DNA of 64,000 bases, taken from positions 2,084,920 to 2,148,919 of the forward strand of contig NZ_LR593887.1 in assembly GCF_901538355.1 (NCBI RefSeq). The letters are read 5' to 3'. A program made the position numbers and the translations under genes. The notes under the pieces were generated by a model. That model had not been told where the DNA came from. It worked only from the letters and a program-made list of their open reading frames with translations, and made no database searches. Numbering within the stretch: position 1 is the first letter of the stretch; every line of letters starts with the position of its first letter. The stretch is from Tuwongella immobilis (GTDB lineage: Bacteria; Planctomycetota; Planctomycetia; Gemmatales; Gemmataceae). Shown here piece after piece: positions 9,400 through 18,800 of the stretch.

Positions 9400-9507
9400 C
9401 CGACGAGTCCTCCGTCTGGGGTGCGAATCCGTATCACTAGCTATGGTAAATCAACCGGCAGAAGGCTTGAAGCCCATCTCGAGAAGATTTTGGCCAAGGG
9501 GAGACGA

Positions 9508-10152
9508 ATGCAGACACGGATTTGGCTGATGCGACATGCGGAAACTGCGACGCCGCATCTGTTTCATGGGGCAGAATCGGATATTGGGCTGAGCGAATTG
9601 GGCGTGGCTCAGGCCAAGGCCGCCGCGGAAGTCTATGCCCAATTTCGGCCCGATGTCATCGTCTCGTCGGGGATGTTGCGGGCACGATTGACCGCGGCCC
9701 CCATCGTCGAGATGTGCCAAGTCCCCTACGAAATCGAACTCGATCTGCACGAACGCAAAGTGGGCGCACTTTCCGGCACCCCCAATGATGCCACTGGCGG
9801 AGTCTGGCCGGAGACGCTGCAACGCTGGGTGCGCGGCGAATTGGACTACGCCCCCGCCGGGTCCGAATCCTTCGAGGCGATTCGCAGTCGCGTGGTGCCG
9901 GCCTTCGAGCGGGTTGCGACGCGGCATGCCGGCAAATCGGTGGTGATCGTCGCTCATGGGATCGTCTGTCGAGTGTTGCTGCTGAGCATCTTGGAAGGGT
10001 GGAGCCCGGAGGATTGGACGAAGCTGGGCCGCATTCCGAATATGGCCGTTAGCGAACTGATCCACTGGGCGGGCACCTGGCAGGCCGTGCGGACCAACGA
10101 GGTCTTCCCGGAAGTGGCGGCGCTGTCGGCGATGCCCGATCGACGCAGTTGA
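9508..10152 (+). CDS. Histidine phosphatase family protein (phosphoglycerate mutase-like)
   Basis: 214-residue branch-1 histidine phosphatase. The N-terminal MRHAET motif supplies the phospho-accepting His (the RHG/RHA signature), with acid/base Glu in LHERKVG and the second His in VAHGIVCRVLL. Members dephosphorylate small metabolites or act as cofactor-dependent mutases; the substrate cannot be told. The ATG at 9508 is chosen because AAGGGGAG lies just upstream; the frame remains open far upstream, but that part is antisense to the S41 gene and is not coding. It is transcribed divergently from the S41/rsgA run, with about 108 bases between. Confidence 0.93.
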   Translation: MQTRIWLMRHAETATPHLFHGAESDIGLSELGVAQAKAAAEVYAQFRPDVIVSSGMLRARLTAAPIVEMCQVPYEIELDLHERKVGALSGTPNDATGGVWPETLQRWVRGELDYAPAGSESFEAIRSRVVPAFERVATRHAGKSVVIVAHGIVCRVLLLSILEGWSPEDWTKLGRIPNMAVSELIHWAGTWQAVRTNEVFPEVAALSAMPDRRS

Positions 10153-10174
10153 TCGATCGGCGAGTTTGTCTGGC

Positions 10175-10202
10175 TTGCCGGGCTTCGCATTTCACCCGGC
10201 AA
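10175..10202. terminator. Hairpin after histidine phosphatase gene
   Basis: Perfect 8-bp arms TTGCCGGG and CCCGGCAA with a 12-base loop, 22 bases after the stop codon of the phosphatase gene. No T-tract follows. The remaining roughly 225 bases up to the histidine kinase show no gene. Confidence 0.5.
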
Positions 10203-10429
10203 TCGCCTGGTTCGCCGAGTTTCTCGCATGCCTTGTAGCTTATCTGGAATCGCCAGCCTATCCATCATAAGTCCTTGTCATATCGGTACTTCCGATGAAG
10301 ATCGTGGGTCGATCGATCCGATAATCAAAGTTGTCAGCCTGATCCCCGAGTCGCTGGGCATGGATGTCACGACTCGGGCCATGCAGTACCGAACACGGCC
10401 TTTATTGGTTGCGTCTAGGAGGCGTCTTC

Positions 10430-11203
10430 ATGACCGGCGAAGAGGTTCTCGCACTCAGCACGGAAACGGAATCGTTACGCCAGCAATTGCTGCAAGCGCA
10501 ACGGCTCAGTTCCGTCGGCGCGTTGGCGTCGAGTGTGGCGCACGAATTTAATAATATCCTGACGACAATCATTAACTATGCGAAAATTGGCCTGCGCTCG
10601 GAAGATCCCGCCGCCAAGAATGTCGCTTTCGAGAAGGTGCTCAAGGGGAGTTCCCGAGCGGCGACCATCGTCGGCAGCATGCTCGGATTCGCCCGCAATC
10701 AATCGCAACGGCGCGAGCCAACCGAATTGGTGCCGTTGGTCGATGAAGTGCTGCTGCTGACCGAGAAGGATCTCGCCAAGCATCGCATTCAATTGGAAAA
10801 GAATTATCGCATTCGTCCGATTGTGCCGATCGTGCCCGGACAAATCGAACAGATTCTCGTGAATCTGATTATCAACGCCCGGCAAGCGATGCCCAACGGC
10901 GGGCGGCTCAAGCTCGAAATTCGCCAAAGCGATACCGAGAACATGGTCGAAGTCCGCATTGCCGATAGCGGCGTCGGCATTCCGCCGGAACAACTGCGAC
11001 TGATCTTCGAGCCGTTCTACACCACCAAACAGCCGGACGAATACGGCAACGGCGGCACCGGGTTGGGACTCTCGGTCTGCCGACAGATTATCGAGCAGCA
11101 TCACGGCCGAATTCGCGTCGAAAGCATCGTCGGCAAAGGTTCCACCTTTACCGTGAAGCTCCCGGTGCATTTCCCCGATGAAGCCGAAACGGTGGACGGG
11201 TAA
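10430..11203 (+). CDS. Sensor histidine kinase, short cytosolic form
   Basis: 257 residues with only the transmitter module of a two-component kinase. The dimerisation/phosphoacceptor helix carries the H-box VAHEFNNILTTI (His38). The ATPase domain has an N-box (NLIINARQAMP), G1 (DSGVGIPPEQ) and G2 (GGTGLGLSVCRQIIEQHHG). No transmembrane or PAS sensor is present, only about 25 helical residues before the H-box, so input probably comes from a partner protein. The ATG at 10430 follows an AGGAGG and is preferred to the in-frame ATG at 10364. No response regulator gene is adjacent; the nearest receiver-like protein is the degenerate one at 12057-13016. Confidence 0.94.
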   Translation: MTGEEVLALSTETESLRQQLLQAQRLSSVGALASSVAHEFNNILTTIINYAKIGLRSEDPAAKNVAFEKVLKGSSRAATIVGSMLGFARNQSQRREPTELVPLVDEVLLLTEKDLAKHRIQLEKNYRIRPIVPIVPGQIEQILVNLIINARQAMPNGGRLKLEIRQSDTENMVEVRIADSGVGIPPEQLRLIFEPFYTTKQPDEYGNGGTGLGLSVCRQIIEQHHGRIRVESIVGKGSTFTVKLPVHFPDEAETVDG

Positions 11204-11251
11204 TCGGCCCGCATTCGCCTGCTCGATTCGATCGCGATGGCTGACGGAATT

Positions 11252-11293
11252 CCCCTGACCGGCCGGGCAAGGATGCCCCGACCCGCTCAGGGG
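11252..11293. terminator. Bidirectional terminator-like hairpin between convergent genes
   Basis: Arms CCCCTGA and TCAGGGG (7 bp) enclose an inner GGGCA / TGCCC stem. It lies between the histidine kinase (+) and the pxpB-like gene (-), which converge here. Suitable as a shared transcription stop, although T-runs are weak. Confidence 0.5.
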
Positions 11294-11319
11294 ATGTCCG
11301 TTTTTGGGCAGCGTTGCGG

Positions 11320-12060
11320 TCAACCACCACGGGGATTCGGCAGCCGTTCGCCGAAACGGGCATCGAATTCTCGCGCATCAATGCGAACAAACTGCACCTG
11401 ATCCCCCACATGAATGGGGAAAAAATCCTGCTCCACATCGACAATCGTCAACGGCGTGCGACCAATCAGATTCCAGCCGCCGGGCCGTGCCAATGGGTAT
11501 AACCCCGTCTGACGGCCGGTGAGTCCGACACTTCCCGGCTCGACGCGCAGGCGTGGCGATTCCAGTCGCGGCACGCCGGTCAATTCCGCAGGCAGATAGC
11601 CCAAATACGGGAATCCAGGACAGAAGCCGATCGCGTACACCGTATAGATTTCGGCGGTATGCCGGGCGATGACTTGCTCGGCGGATCGGCCTGTCTTCGT
11701 GGCGACTCGGTCGAGGTCCGGCCCCAATTCGTAACAGCACGGAATGCGATGCAACACCGTGGCGAATGTCGCCTTCGCAATCGTGGGCGCGGCGGCTGAA
11801 TCGGCATGCAGCCAATCCGCAAGTTGCGTGCCAGCATGTGCATGCGACACGATCTGCGAATCAACGAACACGCCAACGGTGGAATACGCGGGCACCACAT
11901 CCTCGAGCCAATTTGCCTCGCCGCTCGCCGCTCGCCGACGCATTATTTGCGTGAAGGCAATCGCTTGCGATTCATTCGGGAATCGAAACATCCAGCCGCA
12001 ATCGCCAATCGGTTCCATCGTCGGAAGATGGCCGCGCGATGGGGGGGCGGTCGCGGTCAT
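11320..12060 (-). CDS. pxpB: 5-oxoprolinase subunit B / KipI-like protein
   Basis: 246-residue member of the PxpB (KipI, YbgJ) family. The C-terminal cyclophilin-like part has the signature GFCPGFPYLGYLP, RVEPGSVGLTGRQTGLYP and PGGWNLIGRTPL. In most bacteria PxpB acts with PxpA and PxpC to hydrolyse 5-oxoproline to glutamate using ATP; Bacillus KipI inhibits a histidine kinase. No pxpA or pxpC is visible, so either function is possible. The ATG at 12060 overlaps the stop of the upstream REC-GGDEF gene as ATGA, implying translational coupling. The open frame upstream of this ATG is antisense-like and not used. Confidence 0.85.
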   Translation of the reverse strand: MTATAPPSRGHLPTMEPIGDCGWMFRFPNESQAIAFTQIMRRRAASGEANWLEDVVPAYSTVGVFVDSQIVSHAHAGTQLADWLHADSAAAPTIAKATFATVLHRIPCCYELGPDLDRVATKTGRSAEQVIARHTAEIYTVYAIGFCPGFPYLGYLPAELTGVPRLESPRLRVEPGSVGLTGRQTGLYPLARPGGWNLIGRTPLTIVDVEQDFFPIHVGDQVQFVRIDAREFDARFGERLPNPRGG

Positions 12061-13016
12061 GGCGTTGGCTCCAGCGTGACGATGCGATCGCCGCCTTGAC
12101 GTTGCCCCTGAGTGAGCGCGTTGCCGATGGTGACGATGAGATTGGTGGGGACGCCGTCGCGATGGGCCATTTCGGTGATGCCGGCGAGGGTGACCGTGGG
12201 CCACTCGCAGCCGGGCGGGGCGAGCAGTCGATCGCGAGCGATTTTCTGCGCGAGACGTTGCAGCACCGCTTGCAACACGCGCTGATCGGCGCGCGGGAGA
12301 AGCACGACAAAGCGATCCCGACCCAATCGTGCCGGGAGATCGCCAGCCCGTCGGATACTATTTTGCAAGCGTCGGGCGAGGGTTTGCAGAAATTCTTCGA
12401 GAATCATCGGCGGTGTGCGGCTGACCCAGGAATCGAAGCCGTCAATGGCGATTCCGATGAGCGAAATCAAGCCGCCGACGGGGGCCGCTCGTCGCCAATC
12501 TTCGGCGAGTCGTTCCTCGAAATAGCGACCATGGCTGAGGCCGGTTTGGGTGTCGGTGGTGCTGATGAGTCGTAATTGGGCCCGCGCGTGTTCGATTTCG
12601 CTGCGAACTTGGTGCAGTTCCAACCGCAGATTGCGGGTAAACCAAGCATGTTCCAACAGCGATTCCAACCCGGTGACGGTGAGTCCGGTTTCGGAGATGA
12701 CGCCGTCGGCACCCGCTTGCAAAAAACTCCGGGTGGAATGGTGCGAATCTTCCCGGCGGAGAACCACCACGCGACAGGTGCGGGGGGCAACTGCGGTATA
12801 TCGGCCCAGCAGATCTTCCTGCGCGCCGGGCAGCATGGCATCGAACAGAATAATGGCTTCGGGCGATTGGTGCAGTTCGTCCAAACTGGCTTCCAGCGTG
12901 GCGACGGAGCGAATCAACGTCGGCTCGATCCCCAAATCAATGAGATGTCGGTGGAGTTGTTGCGTGAGCGGCGGCGACTGCAGAACCAACAAGACAGGAA
13001 TGTCGATTTCCAGCAT
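12057..13016 (-). CDS. Degenerate response-regulator / GGDEF domain protein
   Basis: 319 residues. An N-terminal receiver-like domain (about 5-125) keeps an Asp at the phosphoacceptor place (LFDAMLPG, Asp59) but has LQSPPL where the acidic pair should be. A helical linker (EIEHARAQLRLIS) leads into a GGDEF-like domain starting at TDTQTGLSHGRYFEERL; the signature motif reads LGRDRF instead of GGDEF, so diguanylate cyclase activity is unlikely. It lies 4 bases downstream of galT and overlaps pxpB by ATGA, within a coupled four-gene run. It may act as a c-di-GMP-independent scaffold or GTP sensor; this is inference. Confidence 0.82.
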   Translation of the reverse strand: MLEIDIPVLLVLQSPPLTQQLHRHLIDLGIEPTLIRSVATLEASLDELHQSPEAIILFDAMLPGAQEDLLGRYTAVAPRTCRVVVLRREDSHHSTRSFLQAGADGVISETGLTVTGLESLLEHAWFTRNLRLELHQVRSEIEHARAQLRLISTTDTQTGLSHGRYFEERLAEDWRRAAPVGGLISLIGIAIDGFDSWVSRTPPMILEEFLQTLARRLQNSIRRAGDLPARLGRDRFVVLLPRADQRVLQAVLQRLAQKIARDRLLAPPGCEWPTVTLAGITEMAHRDGVPTNLIVTIGNALTQGQRQGGDRIVTLEPTP

Positions 13017-13020
13017 GGGA

Positions 13021-14070
13021 TCACTCGGTCGAAGGAGCCACCGTGCCGCTATTTGAGCGAAGATGCGAACGATAGACCGCCGCCGCCTCTTCTGGTGCTG
13101 TGGGGTTGATAATCAAATCGGTACCCCACTCGAAGCCCGCCGCTTGATGCAATCGCGGAATCAGCTCCAGATGCCAATGAAACCGCGAGAATCCGCCGGA
13201 ATGCCACGGGGCGGTATGAATCACCCAGTTGAACGCGGGCGAACCCAGGCATTCCTCCAGACACCGTAGTAAATGATGGAGAAGCAAGCCAATTTCGTCC
13301 AGGGGAACATCGCCGAGATCTTCAAAATGCGCGGCCGGTGTCTTGGGCACAATCCAGGCTTCATATGCAAACCGACTCGCATACGGGGCAAAGCAGGCGG
13401 CGTGTTCCGTCTCTGCAATCCATCGCACGCCATCGCGCTTTTCCTGCTCCAACATTCGGGCCAAGGGCGAATCCCCCCATTCCGGTCCGGCTTCAGCGAA
13501 TGCCAGACATTTTCGCTCTAATAACGGCGGAACCACTGGCAGGGTAATGAGTTGCGAATGCGAATGATCGAGCGATGCCCCGGCCATGGCACCGACATTC
13601 TTAAACAGCGTCGCCGAGCGGAGTCGGCTGTCTTGACGCAATTGCAAGCAGCGGGCGCGATACGCTCGCAAGACGGCTTGAACTTGTCGGGCGGGCAGGG
13701 TGGCGAGGCTGCGGACATGCTCGGGGCATTCGATAATCACATCATGTTGGCCAAACAGCGGCAGACTCGCCGGGCCGACAAGAATCTCCATCGCGGGGTC
13801 GATTCCGCCGCCGCTCTCCGGCATCCGCACCGCCGGGAAGCGATTCGGCACCACCCGCACATCCCACGAGGAGCGATCGTCTCGAACGCTGCAATAGACC
13901 GGGTCGGGCGTGTCGGCTTCGTGACCCGGACAAAACGGGCAGGTCAACGAGGCATCGGCATGCAGTGGCGCAGTCGGCGAATGCGTCTGGATCGGCCGCG
14001 ATGCCCGCTCTGGAGCGATGAGCACGGTGCGGCCAAACAGCGGATCGCGGCGCAGATTCGACTGACTCAC
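13021..14070 (-). CDS. galT: Galactose-1-phosphate uridylyltransferase
   Basis: 349-residue GalT of the HIT superfamily, exchanging UDP between UDP-glucose and galactose-1-phosphate in the Leloir pathway (cytoplasm). Zinc-type Cys pair CPFCPGHE near residues 44-51; active-site segment DHSHSQ near residues 168-173 corresponds to the family HPHGQ, with the central His171 as expected nucleophile. FNWVIHTAPW and HWHLELIPR provide the C-terminal zinc/HxH part. The start is GTG at 14070, overlapping the glgA stop codon as GTGA, with GGAG 7 bases upstream; the in-frame extension to 14211 would lie entirely inside glgA. Together with glgA it suggests a sugar-nucleotide/glycogen unit. Confidence 0.92.
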   Translation of the reverse strand: MSQSNLRRDPLFGRTVLIAPERASRPIQTHSPTAPLHADASLTCPFCPGHEADTPDPVYCSVRDDRSSWDVRVVPNRFPAVRMPESGGGIDPAMEILVGPASLPLFGQHDVIIECPEHVRSLATLPARQVQAVLRAYRARCLQLRQDSRLRSATLFKNVGAMAGASLDHSHSQLITLPVVPPLLERKCLAFAEAGPEWGDSPLARMLEQEKRDGVRWIAETEHAACFAPYASRFAYEAWIVPKTPAAHFEDLGDVPLDEIGLLLHHLLRCLEECLGSPAFNWVIHTAPWHSGGFSRFHWHLELIPRLHQAAGFEWGTDLIINPTAPEEAAAVYRSHLRSNSGTVAPSTE

Positions 14071-15668
14071 GGACGAACTCCGCGAATTTCCGTCCCCGCT
14101 GCCGACCAGCGCCGCAGGCCATCGTGATTGCCGCTGGCGATGCCGTCGCGTTCCTCGATCAGACGAATGCACAACTGCTCGTATCCCAACGCGCTGCGAT
14201 TCCACGACCAATCTTGCCGCATCCCCGTGCGAACCACCTGCAAGAATTGCTCGGGATGATGCCGGTACATCTCCAACGCGCGATCGATTGCGCCGGTGAG
14301 TTCCGGTGCGGAGTAGCCCGCGAATCGGAATCCGGTTGCAGTCCCAGCACTGAGTTGTTCGGGAGTCGAATCGCTGATCGTGTCGAACAATCCGCCCGTC
14401 GCACGAACAATCGGCACGGTACCGAACCGCAGGCTATACAGTTGATTCAGCCCGGATGGCTCAAACAGACTCGGCATCAGGAACAGGTCGGCTCCGGCTT
14501 CAATGCGATGCGCCAGTGCCTCATCGAACTTCAGCCGCAATCCGACTTGCTGCGGAAATCGCTGGGCCAACTCGGTGAGCATGCGGTGATACATCGGATC
14601 ACCCTCGCCCAGCACCACCAACTGCACGCCCTTGGCGAGCATGCCATCGGCGGCCTTCAGAATGATATCGATCCCCTTTTGATCGACGAGCCGCGCCACC
14701 ACGCCGATCAGCGGGCTTCGCGGTTCTTGCGGCAGTCCGAACTCCTGTTGCAGTGCGGCTTTGCACTTCGGCTTGCCGATTTCCACGCTCTCCACATCGT
14801 AATGCGCGGGGATAAACGGATCGGTGGCGGGGTTCCACAAATCCGGGTCGATGCCGTTGACGATTCCCGAGAGCCGATTCCGCCGCTCGGAAAGCACGCC
14901 TTCCAACCCGCAGCCGTAGTACGGCGTTTGAATTTCCTGGGCATAGGTCGGGCTGACCGTGTTGACCCAATCCGCGAAGATGATCCCCGACTTCAGAAAG
15001 TTCACTTGGCCCCAGAATTCCATCTGCCGATGATTAAACAACCGCCAATCCAATCCCAAGAGCGGGTAGACATCCGGTTTAAAGGTGCCCTGATAGGCGA
15101 TATTGTGGATGGTAAATAGCGAGCGAATCTTCTGATACGCAGGCCGATACCGATACAATTCCTTCAGATATACCGGCAATAGTCCGGTCTGCCAATCGTT
15201 GGCGTGAAGGATATCCAGCGGGTAGCCCAACACCGCAATCGCTTCCATGACCGCGCGGCAAAAGAATATGTACCGCTCGGCACTGTCGGGATAGTCGCGT
15301 TTGTAGCCGGTGTGGTCGAGATATTGGTAGATCCCGCGACCCTGCGACGGATCGTCCCGCTCAAAATAGTCCGAATTTTCGACCAAATAGACAGGAACAT
15401 CCGAATCCGGGAAGGTCGACTGCCACAGGCGACAGGGAATGATTCGATCGCCGACGGGAACCGCGAGCGTATGTTCGGTGGGGGCGATTGGCTGTTTGCC
15501 GGTGCGAATGCCGCGATACAACGGCAGAATCGCCGCCGTGCGATGGCCACGCCGCGCGAGTGCCACCGGCAGCGCCCCCGCGACATCGGCCAGGCCGCCG
15601 GTCTTCGCAAATCCAACCACTTCCGAAGCGGCAACCAGAATCGACAAGGATTGAGGGGCATTCGCCAT
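14067..15668 (-). CDS. glgA: Glycogen synthase (ADP-glucose type, GT5)
   Basis: 533-residue bacterial starch/glycogen synthase, which transfers glucose from ADP-glucose to the non-reducing end of alpha-1,4-glucan. N-terminal KTGGLADV (residues about 22-29) is the ADP-glucose binding motif. HANDWQTGLLP and SLFTIHNIAYQG follow, and the C-terminal half has the GT-B features GVVARLVDQKGIDIIL, MPSLFEPSGLNQLYS and RATGGLFDT. The length is slightly above the usual 480. The ATG is preceded by GGGAG. It is the first gene of the coupled run glgA-galT-REC/GGDEF-pxpB. About 190 bases separate it from the FHA-protein gene upstream. Confidence 0.96.
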   Translation of the reverse strand: MANAPQSLSILVAASEVVGFAKTGGLADVAGALPVALARRGHRTAAILPLYRGIRTGKQPIAPTEHTLAVPVGDRIIPCRLWQSTFPDSDVPVYLVENSDYFERDDPSQGRGIYQYLDHTGYKRDYPDSAERYIFFCRAVMEAIAVLGYPLDILHANDWQTGLLPVYLKELYRYRPAYQKIRSLFTIHNIAYQGTFKPDVYPLLGLDWRLFNHRQMEFWGQVNFLKSGIIFADWVNTVSPTYAQEIQTPYYGCGLEGVLSERRNRLSGIVNGIDPDLWNPATDPFIPAHYDVESVEIGKPKCKAALQQEFGLPQEPRSPLIGVVARLVDQKGIDIILKAADGMLAKGVQLVVLGEGDPMYHRMLTELAQRFPQQVGLRLKFDEALAHRIEAGADLFLMPSLFEPSGLNQLYSLRFGTVPIVRATGGLFDTISDSTPEQLSAGTATGFRFAGYSAPELTGAIDRALEMYRHHPEQFLQVVRTGMRQDWSWNRSALGYEQLCIRLIEERDGIASGNHDGLRRWSAAGTEIRGVRP

Positions 15669-15860
15669 GCGTGCGACTCCCGAGAAAACGGGCGAACCAA
15701 TGCGAACGGGGTCGAATCGCTCGACACGGGCTGTCAGGTCTATTGGGATGTTCTAGCAGACGAACCCAATCAAGGAAAGCAATCGCGCCCCACCAAGCGG
15801 GGGAAACCACCAGGGCGGGGCGATAGATTCGTTACGTCGCATGCGATGGTCGTTCCCGAA

Positions 15861-18800
15861 TCAGGCCGAGCGACGATTCACCGGCACCGATTCCGACCCG
15901 TGACCCGTCCCATCGCCGCGGATTTGGTGCATGAAATTTGACCACAATTCCGGCTGATCCTTTAACTTGCGTTGCAGTGCCGATAGTTCGGTCATCAATT
16001 CATCGCCATCGCGGAAGGGTTGTTCCGGTGGACCAAATGCGCCCAATCGTTCGAGCATGGGCTTGATTTCCTTCGGAATTTTCGGCTTCGATTCGCCCGT
16101 GTCCGCCGTCGCCCACAAGAGCGCAACCCGCCCCAGCGCGAGCAGATCATCCGCCGGGGTCGGATCGGCATTCGTGCCATCTTCCCGAGGCATGCGGTGA
16201 TGGAACAGCCAATCCGGTTCGCCGATGCCCTGCAATTTCACCACCCCCAGCGGCGTCATCAGAAACGACCGGGCCGACAGATGCCCATGCACCAACCCCG
16301 CGGCGTGGGCCTGAGTTAATCCCGCGGCGGCCTGCGATACCAATTTCACCCAGACGGCGGGCTTGGCGGACAACTCCGGCCATTCGTTGCCGGGCACACC
16401 ATCATTGACCTCTTGCAGCACGGCGGGCCGTTGATTGATTTCCAACACCGCAAGCGTGGCCGCCACATTGGGATGCTGAATGCTCGCCGCCGCCGCAAAC
16501 CGCGAACGATATTCATCCGGGTGGATCGCGTCTTGCATTTCGCTCTCGGCCAGATGCCGCAGCGTGGCCACATCCACCCCAAATTGCCGTTCCGGGTCAA
16601 GGACACGATACAGCGTCTCCCGAGGCAATTTCGCCAGTCGATCTAGCACGCGAAACGACCCCAGCATCAGCTTATCCAGATGCCCCGCATCGATCATCGC
16701 CAATTGATGCAACGTCACCACCCCGCTGGTGAGCAGCAGTTGCTTCAACGAGCAGCGTTGCCGCAGGGCTTCGCTCCATAGGGCATGCAACGTCGGCTCA
16801 TCGACCAAGTCCAATCGGCGGAGTTTCTCGCCCAGGCTCTTATCACCCGGGTCCAATTCCTCGTCCCAATTCACCGGCCCGGAATCGCTCGGTGGCAGTC
16901 GCAGCACACCGGTCGAACCCGTTGCCAGGTCGTGCAGTTTGGCCCGATACCATTGCCGCATCGCGTGCAGCCCATCATCGGTGGCTTCGATCGCAATCGG
17001 ATTCGGTGTCACCGGCGGCAGCAATTTCGGGGTATATGTCACCGCTGGAAGCGTCGGAACGCTCGATCCCGTCTCCACTTCCGACTCGACCTCCGATTCG
17101 CGGGCCGACTCCGCAGTCGGAATCCGATGATCCGAAAATCGGATCACTTCCGGTTCATTTTCCGCAATTGATTCGGAGCGGATTTCGGAATCGAGAGTGG
17201 GCTTCAATTCGGCCACAATCGGATTCGGATTCGGATCATTCGTTGATAAATTTTCGGAAATCGCCGCAGGAATCGCCGGCGCATCCGCGATCACATCGGG
17301 CGATGGAACCCCATTGGGCGATGCGACCCCATCGCTGGCGTCTGGCGATTCGCCGACATCGGTCGAATCATGGGAGGGCGGATTGGTCGAGACTTCGCCG
17401 AGTTCGGGCAGCAGCGTCGTCGGCGTCATCCGCAGGGCGTGCTTGGCCATCCGCGATTCGTTATCCGCCACCAACTGCTTGATTTCGGCGATCCGCGATT
17501 GCCATTCGATCAACTGTTGCCGGAACGCCGCCACCGATTGCCGATGATCCGACCGCGCTTGGCCGAGGTTCTGTTCCTCGCGGCGCAGTCGCTCGATTTC
17601 GGTCTGCACATCGCGCCGCAGATGTTCCAATTCGGCTTTGCTTTGTTCGGCGGTTTCGTGCAATTCGCCCAGGTTGCCTTGCAGTTGCTCGCGGGCTTGC
17701 TGCATGCGTTCGAGTGCGATTTGGCCGCGCTTTTCCAGGTCGGGCAGTTGTCGCAGCAACTCCGTGGTTTCCGCCAACACGCTGCGGCGATAGTCGTCCA
17801 GGAATGTCTGATTTTTTTGCAGCCGTTCCAGCGATTGACGCTGTTCGCTCTCGGATCGCGCTCGATTCTCGAACAAGGCTTTGCGATCGGCGGCAATCGC
17901 TTGGCCCGCTTCCTTGAGCCGTTCCACCTGCCGACGCAGCGTATCTTCCCGATGCGTGAGCGCTTGGTGGTATTGCTCCAATTCCGATGCCCGATGCTCC
18001 AATTCCTGCCGGAGTGCGTGAAGATGCTCATCGCCTTGCGATCGCAATTCTTCCAGTTCTGCGCGTTCGGCTTCGAGTGCGTCGTGCTGGGCTTGCAACT
18101 GCCGCGATTGTTCCTCGATTTGGGCCGCGCGTTGTGTCAATTCCTCGGTTCGGCGACGCAGTTGTTCCTGCATCTGCCGCCGCGAATCCTCACCCTGATG
18201 GGCCATCGATTCGCGTTCCCGCAGGCTGGCACGATCGGCCTCCAACGATTCCTGCATCTCGACAAGTTGCTGCGCGCGGGCTTTCAAGAGGCCGCTCTGC
18301 TCGGCTTGTTCCGCTGCGCGGGCGTCCAACTCTTCGGAGCGTTGTTGCAGTCGCGATTCCTGTTCGCTGAGGCGTTCTTGCAATTGCTTCAGTTGCAGCA
18401 TCGCTTTTTGCAGCAGTTCCGAGCGTTCGCTGAACATGCGGCGTTCTGCGCCGTGGCCCTGATGTTCCTGCGTCAGTTGCGACCGCAGCGATTCCAATTC
18501 TTCGGATCGCTTAGCGAGTTCCTGCGAGAGTTTATCGTGTCGGCTGCGTTCGTCCGCCATTTGTGCGGATTCCGCACGCATTTCTTCGCGGATGCGTTCG
18601 AGCCGCGTGCGCAGGGCCGCCAACATTGCCTGTTGCCCTTCGAGTTGAGCGGCGCGCTCGGCCAATCGGCTGGATTGCAATTCCTGGTCATTTTTTTGTC
18701 GGGCCAAGCGCTCGGCTTCGATCCGACATTGTTCCTGCTGCGCATCCAAGGTCCGCGCTTGGGCCTCGAATTCGCGCGTGTCGCTTTGCAATTGCTCGAA

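Noticed and set aside
7927-9507. Upstream extension of the histidine phosphatase frame
   Set aside because: It is antisense to the S41 gene; the RHAE motif and ribosome site set the start at 9508.
12061-12204. Longer N-terminus for the PxpB-like protein
   Set aside because: Sequence is His/Arg-rich and antisense-like; the ATGA overlap at 12060 is the natural start.
14071-14211. Longer N-terminus for GalT
   Set aside because: It would lie inside glgA, and the family start aligns with the GTG at 14070.
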